This document shows positions 24,490-32,671 of a stretch of DNA of 64,000 nt, in pieces. Origin of the DNA: Streptomyces virginiae (lineage in GTDB: Bacteria > Actinomycetota > Actinomycetes > Streptomycetales > Streptomycetaceae); NCBI RefSeq assembly GCF_000720455.1, contig NZ_JOAK01000001.1:186001-250000 (forward strand). The letters run 5' to 3'. The position numbers and the translations under genes were made by a program. Each line of letters starts with the position of its first letter. The stretch's first letter is position 1. The notes under the pieces are model-generated. The model ran no database searches. It saw only the letters and a program-made list of their open reading frames with translations, and was not told the origin of the DNA.

Positions 24490-25134
24490 GTGAGTGGAGC
24501 CACGGGCGCCGGACCGGCCAAGACTGGAGCGAACGGTGCCCGTGGCCCCGCCGCGGACTCCCAGGGGGGAACCGTGACGGACACCCGAGGACCGAAGGCG
24601 CCGGACGAGACCGGGGCCGAGGCCGCCGCCGGCGCGGACAAGCCCGCGCAGCCGTACCAGCCGCCGCAGGCCTACACGGCGCCCGCGGGCCCGGGTGCGC
24701 CGCGCGGCGGCGGTGCGCCCGCCGGTCAGCGCAAGCCGCGTACGCCGGTCCGTACGACCCCCCGGACGCGCAAGGCGCGGCTGCGGGTGGCCAAGGCCGA
24801 CCCGTGGTCGGTGATGAAGGTCAGCTTCCTGCTGTCGATCGCGCTGGGCATCTGCACGATCGTGGCGGCGGCGGTGCTGTGGATGGTCATGGACGCCATG
24901 GGCGTCTTCTCGACCGTCGGCGGCACCATCAGCGAGGCGACCGGATCGAACGAGGGCAACGGCTTCGACCTGCAGGCGTTCATGTCGCTGCCGCGCGTGC
25001 TGATCTTCACGTCGGTGATCGCGGTGATCGACGTGGTGCTGGCGACGGCGCTGGCGACGCTGGGCGCGTTCATCTACAACCTGTCGGCGGGATTCGTCGG
25101 CGGCGTCGAGCTCACCCTCGCCGAGGACGAGTAG
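24490..25134 (+). CDS. DUF3566 membrane protein of the gyrase operon
   Basis: 214 aa from GTG 24490. The first 95 residues are disordered and Pro/Ala/Gly-rich, ending in a basic patch (TRKARLRVAKADPWSVMK). Two membrane helices follow (VSFLLSIALGICTIVAAAVL and VLIFTSVIAVIDVVLATALA). DUF3566 proteins sit after gyrA across actinobacteria (Rv0007 in M. tuberculosis); the function is unknown. The three-base gap makes coexpression with gyrase near certain. Confidence 0.88.
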   Translation: MSGATGAGPAKTGANGARGPAADSQGGTVTDTRGPKAPDETGAEAAAGADKPAQPYQPPQAYTAPAGPGAPRGGGAPAGQRKPRTPVRTTPRTRKARLRVAKADPWSVMKVSFLLSIALGICTIVAAAVLWMVMDAMGVFSTVGGTISEATGSNEGNGFDLQAFMSLPRVLIFTSVIAVIDVVLATALATLGAFIYNLSAGFVGGVELTLAEDE

Positions 25135-25198
25135 GCCTCCCGGCGGAGCGCCTGCGAAGGGTCGGATGACCTGCGCAGACGCCCCCCGGGAACAGATT

Positions 25199-25227
25199 TT
25201 GGCCTGACCGGGTCTGTGCGCTAATCT
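25199..25227 (+). promoter_or_regulatory. Promoter of tRNA-Ile
   Basis: TTGGCC (25199-25204), 17-base spacer, TAATCT (25222-25227), with the tRNA starting 26 bases later. Confidence 0.65.
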
Positions 25228-25252
25228 TCAGGAGTCAGCGCGCAGCGCGGAT

Positions 25253-25326
25253 GGGGCTATAGCTCAGTTGGTTAGAGCGCATCCCTGATAAGGATGAGGC
25301 CACAGGTTCAAATCCTGTTAGCCCCA
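25253..25326 (+). tRNA. tRNA-Ile(GAT)
   Basis: 74 nt with a full cloverleaf: acceptor GGGGCTA pairing with TAGCCCC, D-loop AGCTCAGTTGGTTAGAGC, anticodon stem CATCC/GGATG with anticodon GAT at 25287-25289, and T-arm GGTTCAAATCC. CCA is not fully encoded beyond the discriminator A. Confidence 0.97.
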
Positions 25327-25333
25327 CAGTGTC

Positions 25334-25366
25334 GAAGACCCCCAGGCCCAAGGCCTGGGGGTCTTC
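25334..25366. terminator. 15-bp stem-loop after tRNA-Ile
   Basis: Perfect stem 25334-25348 / 25352-25366 with a CAA loop. Confidence 0.9.
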
Positions 25367-25471
25367 TTCGTTGGGCCGGTTGGTGGGCCGCCAGGTCACC
25401 GATCGGTATCGGTCGGTGTGTATTGTTGGGCGCCAGAAGTCCCCTACGTCAACGAAAGACGAGGTCGCGCG

Positions 25472-25606
25472 GTGAAGAAGCTGCTCCTGGTCGCACTGGC
25501 CGCCATCGGCGGGCTCCTCGTGTACCGCCAGATCCAGGCGGACCGCGCCGAGCAGGACCTGTGGACGGAGGCAACCGACTCCGTGCCCTCTGGTTCCGGT
25601 GTGTGA
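25472..25606 (+). CDS. DLW-39 family mini-protein
   Basis: 44 aa from GTG 25472: MKKLLLVALAAIGG is an N-terminal membrane helix and the family signature is EQDLWTEATD. GACGAGG lies upstream. This tiny conserved actinomycete family has no known function; it is likely a single-span membrane peptide. It sits between two stem-loops, so it is its own transcription unit. Confidence 0.88.
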   Translation: MKKLLLVALAAIGGLLVYRQIQADRAEQDLWTEATDSVPSGSGV

Positions 25607-25626
25607 GACCGAAGGCTGAGTTCATG

Positions 25627-25656
25627 AAGCCCCGGCTGCCGCTGCGGCCGGGGCTT
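25627..25656. terminator. Stem-loop after the DLW-39 gene
   Basis: AAGCCCCGGC (25627-25636) pairs with 25647-25656, followed by a short T run. Confidence 0.85.
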
Positions 25657-25728
25657 TGTGCTGTTCTGTGACGAAAACTTGCGTTTTGCAAAGATTTGGC
25701 TTGCGGTAGCAAATTCGGGGTGGGCGTG

Positions 25729-27039
25729 ATGGGTCGGGTACGGACGACGGTGTGGGCGGCGGCCCTCGGCATGGCGGTGGCCGGCGTGCCCGTGACCGCG
25801 TACGCCGACGGGAGCGCGCCCCAGCCCCTGCCGGCCTACCGGGCCGCCGACGGGGCCGGGCGGGTCGAGGGCAAGCCCTCCACGGCGGACGCCCCGCTCA
25901 TCGAGGCCGGGAAGACCTACGAGGACACCATCGGGCCCGGGGACCGCCTCTACCGGCTCGTCCTGGAGAAGGACGGCTCCAACGTCTACGTCTCCGCCGT
26001 GGTCCGGCCGCCGGCGGGCGCCAAGGTCTCCGGCAGCGACGGCATCGAGGTGGAGCTCATGACCACCGCCGGGCGCTCCTGCCCGGCGAGCACGGGCCGG
26101 GCGACCTTCAACTACGACGCGGTGCCCCTGGCCGCCGCCGGGGTCCGCTGGGGGGCCGAGGACGCCGACTGCGCGCCCGCCGGCGTGTACTACGCGAAGG
26201 TCACCCGGACTTCGGCCAAGGACTCCGACCAGAGCCCCTGGCCGCTGGAGCTCAAGGTGCAGCGCGAACCCGGGCGGGGGGCGGGCGTTCCCACCACCGC
26301 GCCGAGCAACCTGCCCACCGGAGCCCCCGCGCTGCCCGGCACCGAGGCGGTGGGCCGCACCGGCGGCACCGGCTTCAACGACGCGCGGGCCCTGGGCGCG
26401 GGGGTTTGGCGCGACGAGATGCGGCCCGGGCAGACCCGCTGGTACCGCGTCCCGCTGGACTGGGGACAGCAGCTCGGCCTCGGGGCCGAGCTGTCCGCGG
26501 CCCGGGTGACCAAGAAGTTCACCTCCGCCTCGGGCGGACTGGCCGTCACCCTCTACAACCCCTACCGGGGCCAGGTCGCGGACGAGAACACCTCCTACGA
26601 CGGGGTGCAGGCCGGCATCACCCTGGAGAAGACCCCGCCCGTCGGCTACGCGAACCGTTTCTCCAGTGACCGCGAGGTCCAGCCGGTGAGCGTCGCGGGC
26701 TGGTACTACGTCGCCGTGACGATGGGCGGGAAGGTCGCCGACTTCACCGAGGACGCGGTGCCCGTCCCGCTGACGCTGCGGCTGGAGGTGACCGGGACCC
26801 CGGCCAAGGCGCCCGCGTACCAGGGCGATCCGGCCGCGGGCGGCTTCGCGGTCGGGGCGGACGACCGGACGGCGGCCCGGGAGGGGCTCACCGCCCCGGA
26901 GGCCGCCGAGGCGGCCGGGACCCGCTCGCTGATGCGCGTCGTGGCGGGCGCCGGCTTCGGCACCGGTGCGGTGCTGCTGGCGGTGCTGGGCGGATGGGTC
27001 CTGCTCGGCCGGCGGGGGCGCGGCGCTACATCCGCGTGA
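25729..27039 (+). CDS. Exported protein with C-terminal membrane anchor, function unknown
   Basis: 436 aa from ATG 25729. A signal peptide (RTTVWAAALGMAVAGVPVTAYA) with an AxA-type cleavage site is followed by two repeats of a beta-rich, GDRLYRLVLE-like domain (about 55-170 and 205-350, the latter with GQTRWYRVPLDWGQQL), a Pro/Thr spacer and a final helix (GAVLLAVLGGWVLLGRR). The protein should face outside, held by one C-terminal span. No enzyme motif was seen. Its last 14 bases overlap the end of the convergent kinase gene, so the two are probably not expressed strongly at once. Confidence 0.8.
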   Translation: MGRVRTTVWAAALGMAVAGVPVTAYADGSAPQPLPAYRAADGAGRVEGKPSTADAPLIEAGKTYEDTIGPGDRLYRLVLEKDGSNVYVSAVVRPPAGAKVSGSDGIEVELMTTAGRSCPASTGRATFNYDAVPLAAAGVRWGAEDADCAPAGVYYAKVTRTSAKDSDQSPWPLELKVQREPGRGAGVPTTAPSNLPTGAPALPGTEAVGRTGGTGFNDARALGAGVWRDEMRPGQTRWYRVPLDWGQQLGLGAELSAARVTKKFTSASGGLAVTLYNPYRGQVADENTSYDGVQAGITLEKTPPVGYANRFSSDREVQPVSVAGWYYVAVTMGGKVADFTEDAVPVPLTLRLEVTGTPAKAPAYQGDPAAGGFAVGADDRTAAREGLTAPEAAEAAGTRSLMRVVAGAGFGTGAVLLAVLGGWVLLGRRGRGATSA

Positions 27040-28378
27040 GGGCCCAGACGCCGACCGCGAAGCACAGCAGCGCCGCGGCGAGCAGCGAGGCCACCGCCTT
27101 CGGCGGGGGCGGGGCGATGCCGCCGCGCGTACGGACCGGCGCGGACGCGGGAGCGGCCGGGACCGCCGCGGTGGCCGTTCCCGGGGCGCCGGGGGCGGCC
27201 GGCGGGGGCAGGTGGAAGCTGCCCGTCTCCGAAGGCCCGTACGAGGGCCCGTACGAGGGTGCGTACGGGGTCCCGTACGAGGGTGCGTGGACCTCGGCGG
27301 CGGCCTGCCGCGGGACGGGCGGCGCCGTGGCGGAGGCGCCGCGGGGGTCGGTACGGGTGGGCTCCGCGGCCACCGTCACGGCGGCGGATCCGCCCGGGGC
27401 GGAAGCGCCGGCGGTCGGCGGCTGCGGGGGCGGCGCCGACGCGGACCCGGTCGCGGGTGTGGACGCGGGTGTGGACGCGGGTGCCGACGATCCCGTGCCC
27501 GTCGGGCCGTCGGGGCCGAAACCGGGCGGAAGCGGGCCGAGTTGGTCGAACACCTCCACCGGATCCTCGTCCGGGGCGGGCGGGGGCAGCAGTTCCACGG
27601 CCTCGGCAAGGGCCTTGCGCGCCCCTGTGGCCGTCCGGAAGCGGTTCTGGGGGTCGGGCTGCAGGAGGTTCGCGATGACGTCCCAGAGCGCGGCGGGGAC
27701 GTTCTGCGCTGCAGCCGGGGTCCCGTGGGCGAGGAAGTGGTCCACCAGCGCCTGGGAGTCGGGTTTGCTCCCCTGGAGGAGGTAGAGGGCGACCAGTCCC
27801 ACGGCGAAGAGGTCCGCGGCGAAGTCGGGCTCCGCGCCCATCAGTTGCTCGGGTGCGAAGTAGCCCGGCGTGCCGACCACGTAGTTCGTCTCGGTCAGCC
27901 GGGGCTCGCCCTTGCGCATGGAGATGCCGAAGTCGGACAGCCGCAGGTGCGGCCGCCCGCTTCCGGTGGCCTCCAGCAGGATGTTGGCCGGTTTGATGTC
28001 GCGGTGCACCACGCCTTCCGCGTGCACCGCCGCCAGGCCCGACAGGAGCTGGTCGAGCAGCGTGCACACGAAGCGGGGCGGGAGGGCGCCGTAGTCCCCG
28101 ATCACGTGGCCGAGGGAGCCGCCGCCGACCAGGTCCATGGTGAAGAGGACCTTGTCGTCGTCGGCGGCCCAGCTGGCGGGAGCCAGTACGTGCGGGTGGT
28201 CGATCCGCAGCGCCTGCTCCCGGACGAACCGCAGCAGCGTGTGGGCGTCGCTCTGCAGGAGCACCTTCGCGGCGACGTAGCGGCGACGGCGGTGGTCCCA
28301 GGCCCGCCACACGGCACCCGCGCCACCGCGCCCGATCGGATCGATCAGCTCGTACCGGCCGGCGAAGACCTCACCCAT
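27026..28378 (-). CDS. Membrane-associated Ser/Thr protein kinase
   Basis: 450 aa from ATG 28378. The kinase domain (1-265) is complete: GRGGAGAVWRAWD, the VAAKVLL lysine, HRDIKPANILLE, SDFGISM and the APEQLM loop. A Pro/Ala-rich linker holds short repeats (STPASTPATG-like, and SYGTPYAPSYGPSYGPSETG). A last helix (VASLLAAALLCFAVGVWAL) ends in ALTRM, so almost nothing lies outside; it is a tail-anchored kinase, not a receptor like PknB. The HTH gene 44 bases upstream is probably cotranscribed. Confidence 0.9.
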   Translation of the reverse strand: MGEVFAGRYELIDPIGRGGAGAVWRAWDHRRRRYVAAKVLLQSDAHTLLRFVREQALRIDHPHVLAPASWAADDDKVLFTMDLVGGGSLGHVIGDYGALPPRFVCTLLDQLLSGLAAVHAEGVVHRDIKPANILLEATGSGRPHLRLSDFGISMRKGEPRLTETNYVVGTPGYFAPEQLMGAEPDFAADLFAVGLVALYLLQGSKPDSQALVDHFLAHGTPAAAQNVPAALWDVIANLLQPDPQNRFRTATGARKALAEAVELLPPPAPDEDPVEVFDQLGPLPPGFGPDGPTGTGSSAPASTPASTPATGSASAPPPQPPTAGASAPGGSAAVTVAAEPTRTDPRGASATAPPVPRQAAAEVHAPSYGTPYAPSYGPSYGPSETGSFHLPPPAAPGAPGTATAAVPAAPASAPVRTRGGIAPPPPKAVASLLAAALLCFAVGVWALTRM

Positions 28379-28422
28379 CGCTGCGCCCGTCCCCCGTCAC
28401 CCGTTGTCCGCCGTCGTGCGTG

Positions 28423-28971
28423 TCAGTTCTGGTGCGCCTCGTAGTGGGCGACCGCGTCGGCGGTGCGGCCCGCTCCGTACACCCGGAGGAACTCTGCCAG
28501 TTCCGGGTGGCTGGGGGCGAGGCTGTTCGCCGCGTCGATGATGTCGCCGGCCGCGGAGACCGAGCGCAGCAGCGACTGGATCTCGCGGACCACGCGCTTG
28601 ACGGTGGGTGCGCCGGAACCGGTGGTGGTCTGGCCGCTGCTGCTGAGGACGGATCCTCCCTGGGTCTTCTTGATCTCGTCCATCCGGTCGGTCGCCTCCG
28701 CCGCGCTGACGCTGCCGTCGGCCACCTGTCCGGCGAGGTCCTGGAGGGCCTGGACACGCTGGACCACGGCAGGGTTGCCGATCTTGGCGCGCTGGCCGCT
28801 CATCAGCTGGGACAGCATGGGCGCCGACAGCCCGAGTACGGCAGCGAGACGGGCCTGGTTCAGGCCGAGGTCGTCTATGAGCCGGCGGAAGAGCGCTCCC
28901 AGCGGCTCTCCGTACCAGCTGCGCTGAAGCTCTCTGGCTCTGGCCGTGGCCTCTTGCTGTACTGCGTCCAC
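28423..28971 (-). CDS. HTH DNA-binding protein linked to the kinase
   Basis: 182 aa from GTG 28971 (VDAVQQEATARARELQRSWYG), behind an AGGGGAG site; the frame is open to 29133 but that part overlaps the tRNA-Ala region. The HTH reads NQARLAAVLGLSAPMLSQLMSG (XRE-like, about 30-55), followed by a helical region and a Ser/Thr-rich middle segment that could be phosphorylated. It is likely a regulator and possibly a substrate of the kinase encoded next. Confidence 0.82.
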   Translation of the reverse strand: MDAVQQEATARARELQRSWYGEPLGALFRRLIDDLGLNQARLAAVLGLSAPMLSQLMSGQRAKIGNPAVVQRVQALQDLAGQVADGSVSAAEATDRMDEIKKTQGGSVLSSSGQTTTGSGAPTVKRVVREIQSLLRSVSAAGDIIDAANSLAPSHPELAEFLRVYGAGRTADAVAHYEAHQN

Positions 28972-29050
28972 TCTTACTACTCCCCTTCGCTGGTGCGAAC
29001 CTCGCGAGCATCTTACGGAGCGTGGTTGCAGGGCGGGAGTCCCTATCATT

Positions 29051-29081
29051 TTGCGAGATGAGGGGGTAAACCCGGTACTCT
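29051..29081 (+). promoter_or_regulatory. Possible promoter of tRNA-Ala
   Basis: TTGCGA (29051-29056), 19-base spacer, TACTCT (29076-29081). The spacer is long, so this is tentative. Confidence 0.4.
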
Positions 29082-29133
29082 GTTCTGCGGAACGACCACA
29101 TCCCTCACGCGGGACCGGTGCGTCCAGTTCCAC

Positions 29134-29206
29134 GGGGCCTTAGCTCAGTTGGTAGAGCGCTGCCTTTGCAAGGCAGATGTCAGGAGTTCGAATCTCCTAG
29201 GCTCCA
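29134..29206 (+). tRNA. tRNA-Ala(TGC)
   Basis: 73 nt; acceptor GGGGCCT with AGGCTCC (one G-T pair), D-loop AGCTCAGTTGGTAGAGC, anticodon stem CTGCC/GGCAG with anticodon TGC at 29167-29169, and T-arm GAGTTCGAATCTC. The accessory block begins about 400 bp downstream. Confidence 0.97.
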
Positions 29207-29213
29207 CATCGAA

Positions 29214-29256
29214 ATGCTCCCTGACCTGCGGAAACGTGGGTCAGGGAGCATTTTTT
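29214..29256 (+). terminator. Rho-independent terminator after tRNA-Ala
   Basis: 13-bp stem 29214-29226 / 29239-29251 followed by T6. Confidence 0.95.
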
Positions 29257-29633
29257 CATGCCGGTCGGCGGCTGCGTTCCCGGCCGTGCGGCGCGCGGTG
29301 GCTCCCGGGCCTCGAAGGTCTGCCCGGCCGTCCCTCCCCGAGGTGCCCCCGCAGGCCCGGGGCAAGGGGCCCGCGGTGCAGTGGGGGATATGTCGTTGCC
29401 GGGCCGGTGGCCGTCCGAAAGTATGGTGGATACATCTATCGGCCGGGGCCGCGCGTGCGGGCAACTCGACTTCGACCTCGATGCATTGGGTCGGCTGAAG
29501 TCTCGCTAAAGCGGCGGGTCGCGGTGGCGCCGGAGTGGCGTACGCCACGGTAGAGGGGCCGTCGATCAAGGTACGGTCGTATGCGTACCTCCGTTTGGAG
29601 ACGTACCTGCATGCAATGAGGGGGAACTCAGCC
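29257..29633 (+). promoter_or_regulatory. Control region upstream of the afsA-like gene
   Basis: 377 bp with no gene. It contains a perfect 14-bp palindrome GTGGCGTACGCCAC at 29535-29548. A CTCC-GTTT-GGAG hairpin at 29589-29600 is flanked by two CGTAC blocks, at 29584-29588 and 29602-29606. These could be operators for a TetR-type butyrolactone receptor, but no receptor gene lies in the window and they do not match the published ARE consensus well. No convincing -10/-35 pair was found. Confidence 0.4.
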
Positions 29634-30647
29634 ATGTCCACGACCCTGGCCACCGAACTCAGTTACGCGAGCACCGTGACGCGGGCCCTTGTGCACCGAG
29701 CGGCCGTCTGCGAGGTGTTCCTCACGGACTCGGTCCGGGTGGCCGAGGACGAATACCTCATCGCCGCGCAACTTCCGCGCGTGCACAGCTACTACAACGA
29801 CCAGATCACCTCGCCGGCCGTCTACGACCCGCTGCTCCTCGTCGAGGTCTTCCGCCAGGCGTCGATCTACGCGGCCCACACCTTCCTCGACGCCGCGATC
29901 GACGAGAAGTTCATCTTCAACGGCGGCGAGATGATCGTCACCGACATCACCGCCCTGCACATCGGCACACGGCCGGGTCACGCGCGGATCCACGCCCGGC
30001 AGGCGGGACTGAAGCACCGCGACGGCGTCGTCACCGGCAGCACGCTCGACATGGTCCTCACGGTGGACGGCCGTGAGGCCGCGACCATGCGCACCACCTG
30101 CCAGTGGATGCCGGGCCGGGCCTGGGACCGGATGCGGGAGAAGGGCCGGGCCTCGCTCCCGCTCAACACCGCCCGGCCGCACCACACCGGACGCCGCGTG
30201 CCCCCGGTGGCCGTGGGCCGCGTCTCCCCGCACAACGTCGTGCTGTCCGAGACCGAGGTCCGCGAGCACGAGGTGCTCACCCAGGTCATCGTCGACCAGG
30301 CCAACCCGGCTCTCTTCGACCACCCGCTCGACCACATCCCGGGCGCACTGATCTTCGAGGGCTTCCGCCAGTCCGCGGTGCACGCCGCGCACGAGCTGTT
30401 CGGTCTCTCGCCCCAGGGGCTGCTGCTCACGCGCGTGGAGACGGACTTCACCCGCTTCGGCGAGTTCGAGCTGCCCACGGACTGCCTGGTGCGGGTGGTG
30501 CAATCGCCGACCCCGGACACGGTGGCCTTCGAGATCACCATGACCCAGGAGGACCAGATCGCCCGGGCCAGGGTGCACCTCGCCCTGACCAGCCCCATCG
30601 GCGGGGCGCTGCTGAACCGGTTCTCCCACGCCACCGCCGGCGCCTGA
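29634..30647 (+). CDS. AfsA/ScbA-family butyrolactone (butenolide) hormone synthase
   Basis: 337 aa from ATG 29634, behind GAGGGG. Two hotdog-type AfsA repeats are visible: YDPLLLVEVFRQASIYAAH (about 63-81) and FDHPLDHIPGALIFEGFRQS (about 225-244), the second almost the family consensus. The family condenses a beta-ketoacyl-ACP with dihydroxyacetone phosphate, the first committed step to A-factor-like signals. It is followed within 42 bases by a HAD phosphatase and then a P450, so a phosphorylated butenolide could be dephosphorylated and oxidised in the same operon. No receptor is adjacent. Confidence 0.92.
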   Translation: MSTTLATELSYASTVTRALVHRAAVCEVFLTDSVRVAEDEYLIAAQLPRVHSYYNDQITSPAVYDPLLLVEVFRQASIYAAHTFLDAAIDEKFIFNGGEMIVTDITALHIGTRPGHARIHARQAGLKHRDGVVTGSTLDMVLTVDGREAATMRTTCQWMPGRAWDRMREKGRASLPLNTARPHHTGRRVPPVAVGRVSPHNVVLSETEVREHEVLTQVIVDQANPALFDHPLDHIPGALIFEGFRQSAVHAAHELFGLSPQGLLLTRVETDFTRFGEFELPTDCLVRVVQSPTPDTVAFEITMTQEDQIARARVHLALTSPIGGALLNRFSHATAGA

Positions 30648-30689
30648 GAGCCCGTACCCCGTACCCGGGCGACACAAGGAGACACCGCA

Positions 30690-31346
30690 GTGCCCCAGCC
30701 CATGATCTGGTTCGACTTCGGCGGCGTGCTCTCGCCGCCGCTCGACGAGCTCTTCGACTCGTACCACGCGCGTACGGGCATCACGCCACGTCAGATGAAG
30801 ACCGCGCTGGCCGCGGTCGCGGCCGAGCTGGGCGTCGAGCCCCTGGCACCCCTCGAACTGGCCCTGCTCACCGAGGCCGAGTGGGGACGGTCGATGGTCC
30901 GCGTCCTGCGGCAGGCCGACCCCGGCATCGACCTGTCCCGTGCGCGCTTCGAGGAGTTCGGCCGGCAGTGGTTCGAGGGGGTCCGCGCCAACCCGGTGAT
31001 GGTGGCCACGGCCCGGCACGCCAAGGAGCACGGCTACCGGGTCGGGATCCTCAGCAACAACGTCGTCGAGTGGGAGCCCTACTGGCGCGCGATCGTCGAG
31101 CCCGTCGGCGAGGTCGACTGCATCGTCGACTCCTGCGTGGTGGGCGTCCGCAAGCCCGACCCGGAGATCTTCCGGCGGGCCGAGAAGGAGGCGGGCGTGC
31201 CTGCCGCCGAGTGCGTGCTGATCGACGACCTCGCCGAGAACTGCGCCGCGGCCCGCTCCGTCGGCTGGCGCGCGGTGCACTTCCGCAACAACGCCCGGAC
31301 CGTACGCGAGCTGGCGGGCCTCACCGGCCTGCCCGCGCTCGTCTGA
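30690..31346 (+). CDS. HAD-superfamily phosphatase of the hormone operon
   Basis: 218 aa from GTG 30690. Motif I is FDFGGVL with nucleophile Asp9; the usual +2 Asp is a Gly, as in the epoxide-hydrolase-like (YihX) branch. Motif II is ILSNN, the motif III lysine is in GVRKPDPEIF, and motif IV is LIDDLAENC. A helical cap lies between motifs I and II. In A-factor-type pathways a phosphatase removes the DHAP-derived phosphate, and a similar afsA-phosphatase-P450 set (srrX, srrP, srrO) exists in S. rochei. The role here is inferred from that context. Confidence 0.85.
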   Translation: MPQPMIWFDFGGVLSPPLDELFDSYHARTGITPRQMKTALAAVAAELGVEPLAPLELALLTEAEWGRSMVRVLRQADPGIDLSRARFEEFGRQWFEGVRANPVMVATARHAKEHGYRVGILSNNVVEWEPYWRAIVEPVGEVDCIVDSCVVGVRKPDPEIFRRAEKEAGVPAAECVLIDDLAENCAAARSVGWRAVHFRNNARTVRELAGLTGLPALV

Positions 31347-31373
31347 CGCACCCCTCTTCCCCACGGAGCACAC

Positions 31374-32582
31374 ATGACCACCACCGTCACGTCCGCGGCC
31401 GTCACCGTCACGGACATCCCCCACCTCGACCCCGTCCCGGCGTTCACCGTGCTCGACGAGCGCGGCCCGGGCGGCGTCCCGCTGATCCAGCTGCCGAGCG
31501 GCCACAAGGTCGCCCACCTGACCCGTTACGCCGACGTGCACAAGGTGCTCACCGACCCGGCGTCCGGTCGCACCGAGACCAACGTCGAGGACGGGCCGAG
31601 CTTCCTGCCGACCGTGATGCCGAAGGAGCTGCTGCTCAACCTGGACGCCCCGCACCACGCCCGGATCCGCGGCTTCGTCGCCACCGACTACAGCGCCGCG
31701 GGCACCGAGCGGCTGCGCCCGGTGATCGGCGAGGTGGTGGACGAGGGCATCCGGCGACTGCGCTCCAGCGCCTCCCCCGACCTCTTCACCGACCTCCTCG
31801 ACCGGGTCCCGGTCACCGTCAACGCCCACTTCCTCGGCTTCCCGGTCGAGGACGTGCCGTACTTCCGGCCGTCGTCGCGGATCGTGCAGATCGCCTCGCA
31901 CGAGGACGTCCCGGATCTGGTGCAGCACTTCTACCGGGTGTACGGATACGTCGAGGACCTGGTGACCGGCGTCCGGCCGGTGGTGCCCGGCGGGCTGATC
32001 GACCGCTTCCGCGCCGACCGGGACCGGGCCGAGCCGCCGCTGGACGACGCCGAGCTCACCGGCATCTTCTTCGGCTCGCTGCTCGGCGGCGACCAGAACG
32101 TCGTGTCCGTGCTGACCAAGTCGGTGTACGCGCTGCTCGCGGCGCCCGCGCTGTGGCGCCGGCTCGCCGACGATCCCGCGATCGCCCCGCGTCTCGCGGA
32201 GGAACTGATCCGTCTGATCCCGCTGGGGGCGATCTCCGCGTTCCCGCGGATCGCGGGCCGAGACCTGGAGACCACCGCGGGGGTCGTGGCGCAGGGCACC
32301 GTGGTCTACCCGGACGCCTTCGCCGCCAACCGGGACCCCGAGGCGTTCCCGGACCCGCTGACCGTCGACCCCGACCGCGCGCCGGCCAAGCGGCACCTGC
32401 AGTTCGGCTACGGAATGCACCACTGCATGGGTGCCGCGCTCGCCCGCATGGAGATCGTGACCGTACTGACGCGTCTGGCCCAGGAGTTCCCGAACCTGGC
32501 CCTGGCCGTCGACCCGGCCGAGGTGCCCTGGGACAACGGAACGGTGCTGCGGCGCCCGACATCGCTGCCGGTGCGGTGGTGA
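31374..32582 (+). CDS. Cytochrome P450 of the hormone operon
   Basis: 402 aa from ATG 31374. The heme loop FGYGMHHCMG places the thiolate at Cys351; the ExxR motif is ELIR near residue 279. The I-helix, normally A/G-G-x-D/E-T, reads GGDQN (238-242), so both the acid and the threonine of the oxygen-activating pair are replaced (Gln241, Asn242). The enzyme probably hydroxylates or oxidises the butenolide side chain. It is the last gene of the three-gene unit; a strong stem-loop follows. Confidence 0.9.
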   Translation: MTTTVTSAAVTVTDIPHLDPVPAFTVLDERGPGGVPLIQLPSGHKVAHLTRYADVHKVLTDPASGRTETNVEDGPSFLPTVMPKELLLNLDAPHHARIRGFVATDYSAAGTERLRPVIGEVVDEGIRRLRSSASPDLFTDLLDRVPVTVNAHFLGFPVEDVPYFRPSSRIVQIASHEDVPDLVQHFYRVYGYVEDLVTGVRPVVPGGLIDRFRADRDRAEPPLDDAELTGIFFGSLLGGDQNVVSVLTKSVYALLAAPALWRRLADDPAIAPRLAEELIRLIPLGAISAFPRIAGRDLETTAGVVAQGTVVYPDAFAANRDPEAFPDPLTVDPDRAPAKRHLQFGYGMHHCMGAALARMEIVTVLTRLAQEFPNLALAVDPAEVPWDNGTVLRRPTSLPVRW

Positions 32583-32629
32583 GCCGGTGGTGAGCCGGGG
32601 TACCGGCTGACGGGGCGGCGCCGGGACGG

Positions 32630-32658
32630 GGGCGGGCACGGGGTTTTCGTGCCCGCCC
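32630..32658. terminator. Terminator between the P450 and FAD hydroxylase genes
   Basis: Perfect 11-bp stem 32630-32640 / 32648-32658 with a GGGTTTT loop, separating convergent genes. Confidence 0.88.
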
Positions 32659-32671
32659 TTCGCCGCGCCCG

